64,000 nucleotides of DNA from Rectinema subterraneum (GCA_009768935.1 WESA01000008.1:1-64000); one strand, 5' to 3'. Positions 34,495 to 43,052 are shown, numbered from the stretch's first letter. The notes: generated by a model not told the origin, from the sequence alone. Program-made: numbers and translations.

Positions 34495-34764
34495 TTATCC
34501 TAACCTATTTACGAGTTTCTGCATACGGGATTTTTTGCGCGCAGCAGTATTTTTCTTTACAATGCCTTTGTGAGCTGCCGAATCGATCAGCTTGATCATT
34601 TGAAGCAGGGCTTCTTTTGCAGCTGTGGTGTCTTTTTTCTCGGTTGCAGCGACAACAACTTTCTTTGCTGCACTTCGGATTGCGGTTTTTGCGCTTTTAT
34701 TTCTGAGCCTGCGCTTCTCATTCTGTCTCTGTCGCTTTTCAGCTGACAAATTCCTTGCGCTCAA
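34495..34764 (-). CDS. rpsT: 30S ribosomal protein S20 (TTG start)
   Basis: S20 binds 16S rRNA early in 30S assembly. The basic 89-residue protein has the family start NLSAEKRQRQNEKRRLRNKS and C-terminal KKNTAARKKSRMQKLVNRL. The only start that fits is TTG 34764, placed 7 nt after GGAGG. E. coli rpsT is also known to start with TTG, where the weak start allows feedback by S20, so the same control is plausible here. Confidence 0.95.
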   Translation of the reverse strand: MSARNLSAEKRQRQNEKRRLRNKSAKTAIRSAAKKVVVAATEKKDTTAAKEALLQMIKLIDSAAHKGIVKKNTAARKKSRMQKLVNRLG

Positions 34765-34904
34765 TGGAATTCCTCCGGATTTAATATACTGAATGCTAAC
34801 CTTGTTACGGTCAAAAAGCTATTGGAAAGCTAACAGATACTGCACATCCATGTCAATACTTACTGATGGTAATTGCATTCTGATATGAAATAAGATAATG
34901 ATAT

Positions 34905-35669
34905 ATGTCGATGCTTATCAACTCTGCCATTGTCATAGGCGCCCTTCTGACGCTTTTTGCTCTTGAATTCTCTCTGGTGCTTGAATATATCTTTGCGCCC
35001 AGATCCCGAAAAAACGCTCTCTGTTCCAGGTATGAACAATACGGAGCGAAATTGCTGTTCGGTCTATTCAGGATATTCCGAGGCTTCAACGTCGATATCA
35101 GAAATCCCAGGAAGCTGCATATTCCGAAGCACTGTCTGGTCATTGCGAACCATCAGAGCCTTTTGGATATAATCGTCCTTATTTATATGCTTGGATTTGA
35201 GCGAATGCCGCGGTTTGTAGCGAAAAAAGAGCTGCAGTTCGGCATTCCTCTTGTCAGCTTTACCTTGCGCAAAGGAGGGCATTGCCTTATCAAAAGGCGT
35301 GGCGCGCCCATCGATACGATGCGGTCTATTTCCAAAATGGCCAGGTCCTGCAAGCTGGAACAGGCTTCCCCTGTCATTTTTCCGGAAGGCACACGTTCGC
35401 GGGATGGCAGACTTGGAGTGTTCTATGCAGCAGGCGTCAGAAAAATACTTGAAATAGAAGCTATCCCTGTAGCCGCAATTGCGATCGATGGAGGATGGCG
35501 GGTCGCAACAATCAGGGATTTTTTAAGACGCTTCGGGAAAGAGCCATATGTGGTGGAAATAGTTGAAATCTACGAAGCGCCAAGGGGCAAGCACGAAATA
35601 GCAAGAGTTCTGGATGATGCACACAAAAAAATCGGGATGAGTCTTGAAACTATGCGCTCTTTGATTTGA
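34905..35669 (+). CDS. plsC: 1-acyl-sn-glycerol-3-phosphate acyltransferase
   Basis: PlsC acylates lysophosphatidic acid to phosphatidic acid at the inner membrane. A hydrophobic N-terminal helix (about 4-30) precedes the acyltransferase motifs: block I ANHQSLLDI (about 80-88), block II around GHCLIKRRGA and block III VIFPEGTRSRDG (about 155-166). Length is 254 aa. ATG 34905 has no strong ribosome-binding site; the second ATG two codons later is possible. A hairpin terminator follows at 35694. Confidence 0.93.
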   Translation: MSMLINSAIVIGALLTLFALEFSLVLEYIFAPRSRKNALCSRYEQYGAKLLFGLFRIFRGFNVDIRNPRKLHIPKHCLVIANHQSLLDIIVLIYMLGFERMPRFVAKKELQFGIPLVSFTLRKGGHCLIKRRGAPIDTMRSISKMARSCKLEQASPVIFPEGTRSRDGRLGVFYAAGVRKILEIEAIPVAAIAIDGGWRVATIRDFLRRFGKEPYVVEIVEIYEAPRGKHEIARVLDDAHKKIGMSLETMRSLI

Positions 35670-35693
35670 CAGCCAGGGGGATTGTGATCGAAG

Positions 35694-35725
35694 AAAGCCC
35701 CTGGAGAAGGCCTCCGGGGGCTTTT
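35694..35725. terminator. Bidirectional terminator between plsC and the small zinc-ribbon gene
   Basis: AAAGCCCC-T-GGAG and CTCC-G-GGGGCTTTT pair with one mismatch around an AAGGC loop. T-runs lie on both sides, serving convergent genes on each strand. Confidence 0.8.
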
Positions 35726-35728
35726 GGC

Positions 35729-35899
35729 TCATTTAAAATCGCTTGGACGGCGCTCGACTCTTTTGCATTTTTCGCATTCGGCAACATTCTTTACTTTGCC
35801 ATTCTCGAAAATTGTCTTCATTTTGATCTCACCACCGCAAGGGCAATAAAAGTGATGGGTAGAACTAGTAGTACGAGCGTTTTTCGAAATCTGTGCCAT
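35729..35899 (-). CDS. Small conserved-looking zinc-ribbon protein (56 aa)
   Basis: The product begins MAQISKNARTTSSTHHFYCPCGG and has C-x-C and C-x2-C pairs (CPCGG ... CEKCKR) separated by about 22 residues, ending in a basic tail. The layout recalls a zinc-ribbon or an L31-like knuckle. I do not know a function. ATG 35899 has AGGAG 5 nt upstream. It has its own promoter (35935-35963) and terminator, so it is a monocistronic gene, probably well expressed. Ribosome- or RNA-associated use is a guess. Confidence 0.75.
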   Translation of the reverse strand: MAQISKNARTTSSTHHFYCPCGGEIKMKTIFENGKVKNVAECEKCKRVERRPSDFK

Positions 35900-35934
35900 G
35901 ACAACTCCTTTTGTTCCAGCAAACAGCCGCAGCA

Positions 35935-35963
35935 AGAATATAGAAATTGGTCTTAAAAGTCAA
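35935..35963 (-). promoter_or_regulatory. Promoter of the 56-residue zinc-ribbon gene
   Basis: On the minus strand TTGACT (35963-35958) is followed after 17 nt by TATTCT (35940-35935), 5/6 and 4/6 matches, with a start about 30 nt before the ATG. Confidence 0.7.
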
Positions 35964-35980
35964 TTCATCGCATGATATTC

Positions 35981-36018
35981 AAAAAAATGCCGCCGGATAA
36001 GGAGGGGTACCCGGCGGC
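35981..36018 (-). terminator. Terminator of the mutL-ParB-like run, loop carrying an anti-SD sequence
   Basis: GCCGCCGG (35989-35996) and CCGGCGGC (36011-36018) pair perfectly. On the minus strand the hairpin is followed by ATTTTTTTG. The RNA loop reads GTACCCCTCCTTAT, containing CCTCCTT, the complement of the Shine-Dalgarno AAGGAGG. Confidence 0.8.
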
Positions 36019-36096
36019 CGATACAATGGAGGCTGCATGAAGAAGCTGCGCTCACTTGCTCTCTTTACCTATTATAATAGAAATTCTAGCGCAAAG

Positions 36097-37035
36097 TTAC
36101 GATTTTTCAAAGAAATTTTTAACTTTTTTTGCAAAATTCAAAATCAAAGCCTTTAGCATGCCCGCTGGCTTTTTGCGGGCGGATCTGGCCTGGCTCTTGA
36201 AGCTTTCTGCAGCTTCTTCAATTTCAACATAGCGGCCGTATTTTCGCTTCAGATCGTCCCAATGGGCGACGAGAAAGATATATAGATCCGAGACGGTGCG
36301 GCCCGGGAAGAGCGATAGCAGATTTTCCGCTTCGATGGCTTGTCCAAGGGGCTGATAGACATTCTCATGCCAGGAATAGAGCGCTTGGTGGAAAGGGATT
36401 TCTTCTGTCATATGCTGGTTGAGATAGTACTTATGGACATAGACATGCTCTCTAATTGTGTCGAATCTTCCTGGCTCGCTGAAATCCAGGTCATCAGTGC
36501 CTACAATATGCGGATAATTTGTTTCCTGATAAAAGCGTTTTTTTTCATATTCGATGACTGCGTGTTTGATGTCATCGATCGACATGTCGGCATTGAGGCG
36601 TATCTCTGACTGGAGCGAGATGACTTCTGCATCGATATATTCCTGCCCAAGTGAACGGGCGACCGAAACGCGATGATTGCCATCGCGGACAAAATAGACG
36701 CCACCCATCTCGTAAAGGATAATGGGCGGCAGAACAATGTCTTTGTAATGCAGGGTATCGATACCCGTCCAGCGGGCTTTCAGATGTTCCTTTTTAGGAA
36801 AGAAAAAGCGCGTGAAGTCCCGATATCGCCCTTCGCTGCCGATAATTTTATCGAGGGGAACAGTGGTGATTCCACGATATGTTTCAGACTGGGGCTTCAA
36901 AAGCTGCTTGGCTTCTTCGAATGGCATAAGATCTGTTACAGAGGGCTTCAGCATGCCGATAATGCGCGCAGTGAGCGCTTTTGTCTTCGCTCTGTAAAAA
37001 TCCATCTCGGCTTGGGTATGAAAATCATCCGGCAT
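36097..37035 (-). CDS. ParB/Srx-fold domain protein of unknown role
   Basis: In 312 residues there is a ParB N-terminal-like core. It has GITTVPLDKIIGSEGRYRDF (about 54-73), then RWTGID, and a block VYFVRDGNHRVSVARSLG (about 115-132) that matches the ParB 'D-G-x-x-R' element with its Arg. The C-terminal half is helical and ends in a basic, hydrophobic tail with repeated Lys/Phe. No ParA, parS-type repeat or DNA-binding HTH is visible, so chromosome partitioning is unlikely. The ATG overlaps the phosphoesterase stop by 11 nt. Confidence 0.6.
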   Translation of the reverse strand: MPDDFHTQAEMDFYRAKTKALTARIIGMLKPSVTDLMPFEEAKQLLKPQSETYRGITTVPLDKIIGSEGRYRDFTRFFFPKKEHLKARWTGIDTLHYKDIVLPPIILYEMGGVYFVRDGNHRVSVARSLGQEYIDAEVISLQSEIRLNADMSIDDIKHAVIEYEKKRFYQETNYPHIVGTDDLDFSEPGRFDTIREHVYVHKYYLNQHMTEEIPFHQALYSWHENVYQPLGQAIEAENLLSLFPGRTVSDLYIFLVAHWDDLKRKYGRYVEIEEAAESFKSQARSARKKPAGMLKALILNFAKKVKNFFEKS

Positions 37036-37696
37036 CGCGATCCTCCTTCAGCAAAGTGATCACGCTATGGCCGTACACATTTACAACAGCAGTATCGCCC
37101 ACATTCAATTCTCGCAGCGACTGCAGATCATAAAGGTGAACGTGCCCATGAATGAAGTAATATGGTTTTGCAACCCGTATGAGCCAGCGGTAGGCCGAAA
37201 AACCTGTATGCGCAGGGTCTCCTCCATCGTGAATGCCTCTTGGCGGTGAATGCGCAAGGATGATGTCGACTGACCGGCCGAAAAGAAGACGGCGGATGAG
37301 CAGGCGGGGGAGCATGCATATAATTTTGCATGTCATCCATGCATCGCTGTATTGGTTTTGTCCATTGTTGTACCGGATGGAACCTGGCAATCCAAGAATA
37401 CTGATTCCGCTTTCCTTTTTTATTGAAAAACGGATCCGACCCAAGCCCGGCCTCTGCTGATCGGAAATGTAGCGCAGACTCTCTCTGTCGCGCGGGGAAT
37501 CGCTGCGATCGTGGTTGCCGGCTACTGATACAAGAGGCCTGTTCAGCATGCTCGCTATAAATTCGAGATATTCATCCGGCAGATCGCCAGCCGAGAGGAC
37601 AAGATCGATATCTGCAAAGCGCTCGTTTATCTGGGAGCTGTAAACAAGAAGGTCTACCTCATCCGCCACGCATAGGATGCGAAGTTTTTTTTTCAT
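37025..37696 (-). CDS. Calcineurin-like metallophosphoesterase
   Basis: In 223 residues the blocks SAGDLPDEYL, VAGNHDRSD (GNHD), AHSPPRG and HGHVHL of the metallophosphoesterase fold are present. The first block, normally D-x-H, reads C-V-A-D-E-V-D, so the first-metal His is not in its usual place. Activity on nucleotides or phosphodiesters cannot be predicted. ATG 37696 overlaps the mutL stop by 4 nt. A longer frame upstream lies inside mutL. It forms a run mutL-phosphoesterase-ParB-like. Confidence 0.82.
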   Translation of the reverse strand: MKKKLRILCVADEVDLLVYSSQINERFADIDLVLSAGDLPDEYLEFIASMLNRPLVSVAGNHDRSDSPRDRESLRYISDQQRPGLGRIRFSIKKESGISILGLPGSIRYNNGQNQYSDAWMTCKIICMLPRLLIRRLLFGRSVDIILAHSPPRGIHDGGDPAHTGFSAYRWLIRVAKPYYFIHGHVHLYDLQSLRELNVGDTAVVNVYGHSVITLLKEDRDAG

Positions 37697-39453
37697 GCAA
37701 GCGTTCTCCCGAACATCGCGTCGAGCTTTTCTCTCGGGAATGCTATCAGGACTGGGCGGCCATGCGGACAGCGCGGCTCTTTCAGCGCTAATGCCTCGGC
37801 AATAAGGCGTTCGGCAGCGGCTTGATCCAGTATATCTCCGTCCTTTACTGCTGCCTTGCATGCAAGAGCGGCGGCAATTGAATCGAGCGGCGTCGATTCC
37901 ACAGAAGGCTGATGCAGCCACTCGACAAGTGCTTCAAGAGCTTGAGAAGCAGCGATTGCCGGGACCGCTTCTACTGCCCATGCTGATTCTTCCTTTGAAA
38001 TTCTATACCCGATGAATTCGAGAGCTTGCGCAGCTTCTTCAAGAAAATGCTCATTATCTTCGGGATCGATGAGGTAGGGAACCAAAAGACTCTGGCTTAT
38101 CCCTTCTTTTGCTTTCAAACGGTCATACAGAATACGCTCGTGCGCTGCATGCTGATCCATGATGAAGAGAATTCCGTCCAGCTCGAAAAGCAGGAATGGA
38201 CCTGGCCCTCTGCCGATATATCGTGGGCCATTTTCATTGTTTGCTCGTATCTTCTGCCAGAAATCAGCTGGGAGCGAATTGCTGGCAGCACGCTTCTGGT
38301 TTTGGGCCTCGGAAAAGGATGGCCACCTGGCGCCCCATTCCTGCCGCCTCGTCTCTGCAAATGCCGAAGCAGCAAAATTAAGCTGCGGTTGTGAGCGATC
38401 GGCAGCAAAGAACTCGGGCTCCTGCATGTCCGAAAAGCGTGCAGACAAATCCTGTGTGCTTCCGCTATACCGTGCCTTGAGTTCCGAAGATAAAAGCGCA
38501 TGGATAGCAGCATGCACTTCCTGCGCGTTTTTTAATCGAACTTCCTTTTTTGCAGGATGTATGTTAAAGTCTGCAAGCCCTGGATCAATTTCCAGAAACA
38601 GAAAGGCGCATGCGTGAGCTCCGCCGGGCAGATATTTGGCAAATTCGTATTCGACAAGGCTGAGCACACCCCATTCAGGAACTTTTCTTCTGTTGACAAA
38701 GACCTGGATGTATTTGCGATCTCTGCGATACACGGATATGTCTGCGTACACGATATGAATATGGAGGCCTTGTGCCTCGGAGACGGCGTCGAACAGAGGG
38801 GCATGCGCCAAATCGGGATAGCAGCGAGCAATTCGCTCTGCGTGTGTTCCAGGCAAAAACACTTCTGCATCATTTGCGGATTGCCATCGGAAGGTGAGAT
38901 GCGGATGCGAGAGAGCTCTTTCGATAAAAGTGGTACGACAGAGCAGAGCTTCGCTCTGCGGCCTTTTAAGAAATTGCTTGCGCGCAGGGTATGACTCGAA
39001 AAGCCCACGTACCGTGACCCGCGTGCCTTCCTTGCAGGGGAAGGCATCAATTGCAGGAGGCTGAAGCGGCACGCTGCGAAGCAGCCAACCTTCGTTCGAG
39101 CCGCGCGGCCGGCTTGCGATTTCAAGGCGGGACACTGCAGCAATCGAGGCAAGGGCTTCGCCGCGGAATCCGAGGGTTCGAGCTTTCAGGATATCGTCCG
39201 GCTCATAAATTTTCGAGGTGGCATGTTCCAGAACGGAAAGTTCGAGGTCTTCTTTTGTCATCCCGAAACCATTATCGGTGACAGTTATTTCCTCGATGCC
39301 GCCCTGTGCAATTGAGATTGCAATGTCCCGCGCGTCTGCATCGATTGCATTGTCAAGGAGTTCTCGCAGAGCTGATGCTGGTCTGTCGATTACCTCTCCT
39401 GCTGCGATGCGGCGCGAAGTCTCCTGCGGAAGAATCCGAATAACACCCATCAT
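37693..39453 (-). CDS. mutL: DNA mismatch repair protein MutL
   Basis: MutL couples MutS recognition to strand incision. The GHKL ATPase motifs are present: ELLDNAIDADA, DNGFGM, TSKIYEPDDI and LGFRGEALASI. The C-terminal endonuclease-type motifs follow: DQHAAHERILYDRL (consensus DQHA-x2-E-x4-E, here with D at the last position), an ACKAAVKDGD segment and CPHGRP near the end. Length is about 586 aa, with ATG 39453 or the next ATG as start. No clear promoter lies between the upstream terminator and its start, so read-through may be used. Confidence 0.95.
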   Translation of the reverse strand: MMGVIRILPQETSRRIAAGEVIDRPASALRELLDNAIDADARDIAISIAQGGIEEITVTDNGFGMTKEDLELSVLEHATSKIYEPDDILKARTLGFRGEALASIAAVSRLEIASRPRGSNEGWLLRSVPLQPPAIDAFPCKEGTRVTVRGLFESYPARKQFLKRPQSEALLCRTTFIERALSHPHLTFRWQSANDAEVFLPGTHAERIARCYPDLAHAPLFDAVSEAQGLHIHIVYADISVYRRDRKYIQVFVNRRKVPEWGVLSLVEYEFAKYLPGGAHACAFLFLEIDPGLADFNIHPAKKEVRLKNAQEVHAAIHALLSSELKARYSGSTQDLSARFSDMQEPEFFAADRSQPQLNFAASAFAETRRQEWGARWPSFSEAQNQKRAASNSLPADFWQKIRANNENGPRYIGRGPGPFLLFELDGILFIMDQHAAHERILYDRLKAKEGISQSLLVPYLIDPEDNEHFLEEAAQALEFIGYRISKEESAWAVEAVPAIAASQALEALVEWLHQPSVESTPLDSIAAALACKAAVKDGDILDQAAAERLIAEALALKEPRCPHGRPVLIAFPREKLDAMFGRTLA

Positions 39454-39470
39454 GGCAATGATAGCGATGT

Positions 39471-39513
39471 TTTGCCAAAAAACAAAGACCGCAGCCCGGA
39501 AGCTGCAGTCTTT
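39471..39513 (-). terminator. Rho-independent terminator after the outer-membrane protein gene
   Basis: AAAGACCGCAGC (39484-39495) pairs with GCTGCAGTCTTT (39502-39513) with one mismatch and a 6-nt loop. On the minus strand it is followed by GTTTTTTGG. It ends about 20 nt before mutL. Confidence 0.8.
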
Positions 39514-39602
39514 AACCTGAATTTGTTGTGCCGCACAGCATCATGGGCGAACGGCCGCGATCCTGAAACCATGGCCGATTCCCTCAAGAATTCCAAAACT
39601 AG

Positions 39603-40973
39603 TTATAGCTGGAAGCCAATCGAAAGGCCCGAGCTCACATCGAAATCGTTTTTGGTCGGATTCCACGAGTAGATATAGTCCAGCGATACGACTGCCGCAC
39701 CAGCCCAATAACTGACGGTCATGCCGATGGAAGCATCGGTCGGGTCAATAAGGTCCGAGAAAATATTGCCGCTCTTTTTGCCGAGGAAATATTTTTCGTA
39801 GCGCGCAGCGACACTGAAATTGGGAATAAGACCTTTATTGAGTGTGAGCCTTCCAAGCAGGTGCGGATAATCTGCAGGATTGCTGGTTGCAGGAGAAGGC
39901 AATGCTTTGAACGGAGCGTCGACTGTTGCCCGCACATTGATAAGCGATTTGAAAATGTCAACTCCGGCCGATGCAAGCCAACTTGGTGTATACGCTGTTC
40001 CGGCAGGGTTGTCTCTGATGAACGCGAAGCGCTCGGCTCTGTACAGGTCGTAGTTAGTATCGAAATAAGCGGGAATGAAATTGTCCTGCAAATACCGCAG
40101 CTGCAAGCCATATGAAATGAAGCCGAGAAGGCGACCGCGCACACCTGTCATGGCGCCCATGGCTTTGTTCACTTCCATAGCGCCCTCGGCGAAAGTCGTG
40201 AGAGAGAAAAGTGGATTTTGCAAAATAGGGAGTGTAACATCCACGCCTATTACATATGTCGGGCTCGATGTTCCGAAAGAAGTGCCATACGCAGTATCAT
40301 CGGCATACATAAGAGGATCCCTGTCATATACCCCGATAGCTCCGACCTGCAGCCTGCCAAAGAGCGATTTGTTCATGAAAGCTAAGGGCCGAATATATAC
40401 ACGCCCGCCAATGACATCGAATTTTGCAAGATTCCCGCTGAGCGCTTCGATTCCAACATACGGGAAGCCGAAAAGATTTCCATCTACGCCAACCTGCATG
40501 CCGAATATACGCCTTTGAGGCAGGAAGAGCATATTCGAATAATTATCCATAATGAGGCCATTACCGAGATTGAAATCGGAAATCGAGCCTGCCTTGAAAT
40601 AGAATGGATCAATGCCCTGGAATCCATAGCGGACATAGAGCAACTTTGGCAAATAGACATCGAGTATTGTCGTCTTTCCGGGCTGTGGAATCCAGTCTGG
40701 TTCATAGATCTCGAACGACGTAGTGCTGCCTGATGCAAACTTGAATCTGAAGGTTAGATCAAGACCGACAGCCAATTTCCCGAATGCGACCTCGGGACGG
40801 AATCCTACTTTTGTCCAGCTGTCCATCGCGGGCGGAATGGTAGTGTCCTTCGGATCCGGAAGCAAATCGGTGCCCAGCACAATGCCAAGGTCGAATCCTT
40901 TGCTTTGATTATCCTGTGCAAAAACTGGAGTTAAAATTGTCAGCAAAACCAGAAACAGCGCTATTCTCCTCAC
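39603..40973 (-). CDS. Outer-membrane beta-barrel protein
   Basis: The 456-residue product starts with a signal peptide (MRRIALFLVLLTILTPVFAQ, cleavage expected after A-Q-near residue 20). Many alternating hydrophobic/polar strands with aromatic girdles follow, such as LYVRYGFQGIDPFYFKAGSI and YGLQLRYLQDNFIP, and the protein ends in GLSIGFQL with a near-terminal Phe. This fits a spirochaetal porin-like barrel; the ligand is unknown. The start is GTG 40973, 8 nt after GGAGG. It has its own promoter box and a strong terminator, so it is monocistronic. Confidence 0.78.
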   Translation of the reverse strand: MRRIALFLVLLTILTPVFAQDNQSKGFDLGIVLGTDLLPDPKDTTIPPAMDSWTKVGFRPEVAFGKLAVGLDLTFRFKFASGSTTSFEIYEPDWIPQPGKTTILDVYLPKLLYVRYGFQGIDPFYFKAGSISDFNLGNGLIMDNYSNMLFLPQRRIFGMQVGVDGNLFGFPYVGIEALSGNLAKFDVIGGRVYIRPLAFMNKSLFGRLQVGAIGVYDRDPLMYADDTAYGTSFGTSSPTYVIGVDVTLPILQNPLFSLTTFAEGAMEVNKAMGAMTGVRGRLLGFISYGLQLRYLQDNFIPAYFDTNYDLYRAERFAFIRDNPAGTAYTPSWLASAGVDIFKSLINVRATVDAPFKALPSPATSNPADYPHLLGRLTLNKGLIPNFSVAARYEKYFLGKKSGNIFSDLIDPTDASIGMTVSYWAGAAVVSLDYIYSWNPTKNDFDVSSGLSIGFQL

Positions 40974-41006
40974 GGCAAAGCCTCCTTTCTAACTTTATTC
41001 ATTACT

Positions 41007-41012
41007 ATTATA
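41007..41012 (-). promoter_or_regulatory. -10 box of the outer-membrane protein gene
   Basis: On the minus strand a perfect TATAAT (41012-41007) lies 34 nt before the GTG. The upstream -35 region is poor, so an activator or extended -10 contacts may be used. Confidence 0.5.
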
Positions 41013-41071
41013 ATACATTTTTAGATTGAGTACACCTGAAATTCGCAAATTGATCTGCATGGAGAGGGAAA

Positions 41072-42532
41072 ATGGATTTTTTTGAGCGTCTTGAGAGCAT
41101 TATTGAAACGAGAGATTCTGTTCTCTGTATCGGGCTTGACCCTGCCTTTTCTGCCGAGGAGATAGCTGCCAAGGGTAAGCATGCCTGTGCTGATCAGGCT
41201 CTGGAACGCAATGTGCGCATCATAGAAGCAACTGCAGATTGTGTCGCTGCGTATAAGCCCAATATTGCCTTTTATGAAGCACTTGGTGATGCCGGCATGG
41301 CCGCGCTCAGAAAGACGCTCGATAGCATACCAAAAGAAATCCCTATTATCATCGACGCAAAGAGAGGAGACATTTCAAGCACCGCAGCGGCCTATGCGCA
41401 CGCGCTCTTTGGCGAGTTGCATGCTGATGCCGTCACCCTGAATCCGTATCTGGGGCTTGATACTCTGGATCCATTTCTGGAATGGAAGGGCAAAGGCATA
41501 TTTGTGCTGTGCCGTACCAGCAATCCGGGAGCAGGGTTTCTGCAGGATATTATTATCGAAGGCAAGCCGCTCTATATCGAAGTGGCCAAACGCTGCGCAG
41601 CGCTGCAAAAAAAGGTTGGGCTTGTGGTTGCCGGGAATGATCTCGAAGCATTGCGCAAGGTACGAGCGGTTGCTCCTTCTCAGTGGTTTTTGAGTCCGGG
41701 GATTGGAGCCCAGGGAGGGCAGGCTGATCTGGCCTTCGCTGCAGGTGCGCGAGACGATGGCAAGGGCATTCTGGTTGTCGCTGCTCGCTCAATTGCTGAC
41801 GCTTCCGATCCTGCCAAAGCTGCAGTCGCGCTGAGAGACGCGATGCGCACAGCGCGAGATACTATGCTCAAACAAAACAAGACTGAAAATATCCAGGTTG
41901 CAGCGCCTGCAGCAAAAGCCGCCCAAAAAGCAATTGCTGACCTCAAGAAAGCATTTGTTGATGCTCTTCTTTCCACTGGCTGCTTCCGTCTGGGGGAATT
42001 CACATTGAAGAGCGGCAAAAAAAGTCCCTTCTATATCGATTTGCGGAAACTTGTCTCGGATCCGCGCGCGATGAAAATTGCTGCCCAGGCATATGCCTCG
42101 CTTGCATCCGAATGTGAGTACGATCGGATTGCGGGCATACCAGCTGCTGGATTGCCCCTTGCTACCGCTGCATCCATCGAGATCGGCAAGCCCATGATTT
42201 GGCCCCGGATGCCGGTCAAGGAACATGGCACAGGAAATCGCGTCGAAGGAGAATTCCGCGCAGGCGAGCACATACTCCTTTTGGATGATCTCATAACAAC
42301 AGGAGCGAGCAAAATCGAGGCTATCGATATTCTCAGGTCTGAAGGGCTAATTGTCCAGGATTTGGTAGTCTTGATTGAGCGCGGTGCGCAGGGCAGGCAG
42401 GATATGGGCAGTGCAGGCGTGAATCTTCGGGCATTCATTCATGTGAAGGAATTATTTGATGTTCTCTTGCAGAATGGCACTATCGATAGCAGGAAATACG
42501 AGCAGCTGATGGAGTATGTCGCCCAGGAATGA
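41072..42532 (+). CDS. pyrFE: Bifunctional OMP decarboxylase / orotate phosphoribosyltransferase (PyrF-PyrE fusion)
   Basis: One 486-residue protein carries the last two steps of UMP synthesis. The N-terminal half is a type-2 PyrF: IGLDPAF near 19, KPNIAFYE near 62, and the catalytic IDAKRGDISSTA near 93. An Ala/Lys-rich linker (about 270-295) leads to PyrE with KSGKKSPFYID near 312, the flexible loop PRMPVKEHGTG near 377 and the PRPP motif ILLLDDLITTGASK near 401. The order is the reverse of animal/plant UMP synthase. It stands alone between divergent and convergent neighbours. Confidence 0.94.
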   Translation: MDFFERLESIIETRDSVLCIGLDPAFSAEEIAAKGKHACADQALERNVRIIEATADCVAAYKPNIAFYEALGDAGMAALRKTLDSIPKEIPIIIDAKRGDISSTAAAYAHALFGELHADAVTLNPYLGLDTLDPFLEWKGKGIFVLCRTSNPGAGFLQDIIIEGKPLYIEVAKRCAALQKKVGLVVAGNDLEALRKVRAVAPSQWFLSPGIGAQGGQADLAFAAGARDDGKGILVVAARSIADASDPAKAAVALRDAMRTARDTMLKQNKTENIQVAAPAAKAAQKAIADLKKAFVDALLSTGCFRLGEFTLKSGKKSPFYIDLRKLVSDPRAMKIAAQAYASLASECEYDRIAGIPAAGLPLATAASIEIGKPMIWPRMPVKEHGTGNRVEGEFRAGEHILLLDDLITTGASKIEAIDILRSEGLIVQDLVVLIERGAQGRQDMGSAGVNLRAFIHVKELFDVLLQNGTIDSRKYEQLMEYVAQE

Positions 42533-42573
42533 TCTGAAGCTTGCCTGCTCTCCAAAATCAGTGGATTCGGACG

Positions 42574-42996
42574 TTAGATGCCGCCTGCCGTCATCAAATC
42601 CGACAAGTGTTTTGAACGAGCATACTCAATAATGAGTATTTCCATTTTAGACCAGAATTTGCCAGCATCGCACGACGAGAATTGCTCGCATGCTCTGCGC
42701 CGGCTTCTTTCTGGAGCGCATGGAACTATTTCCAGAGTTTCTCCTGCCGCAAGAAGAATTTCGTAAACAGAAATCTCTTCGGGCTTTTTGCTCAAGTAAA
42801 AGCCGCCGCCTGGCCCGCGAGTAGCTTGTATGATCCCTGCCTTTCTCATCCGGTAAAAAATTTGCTGCAGGAATTCAGGCGAAAGCCCTTCGAACGAAGC
42901 GATCTGATGCAGTGAAACTGGAGTCTGTCCATCAGAAGTCTTTGCCAGCGTCAGAATTGCCTTCAGGGCATATAGCCCTCGCGTTGTTGCACGCAT
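42574..42996 (-). CDS. Rrf2-family transcription regulator with Fe-S-type cysteines
   Basis: This 140-residue winged-helix protein starts MRATTRGLYALKAI and has SLHQIASFEGLSPEFLQQIFYRMRKAGII in outline, then RGPGGGFYLSKKP, all Rrf2 hallmarks. Three cysteines spaced C-x9-C-x5-C (PCAPERSRRRACEQFSSCD) suggest an iron-sulfur cluster as in IscR/NsrR/RsrR relatives, though the first gap is longer than usual. ATG 42996 has GAGG 8 nt upstream. It is the last gene of the Rex-NTPase-Rrf2 group and has its own promoter. Confidence 0.85.
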   Translation of the reverse strand: MRATTRGLYALKAILTLAKTSDGQTPVSLHQIASFEGLSPEFLQQIFYRMRKAGIIQATRGPGGGFYLSKKPEEISVYEILLAAGETLEIVPCAPERSRRRACEQFSSCDAGKFWSKMEILIIEYARSKHLSDLMTAGGI

Positions 42997-43052
42997 TTTT
43001 GGAACCTCTTTTTCAATCATTCGTAAGAATGCAGAAAATTGCGAATATAAAG

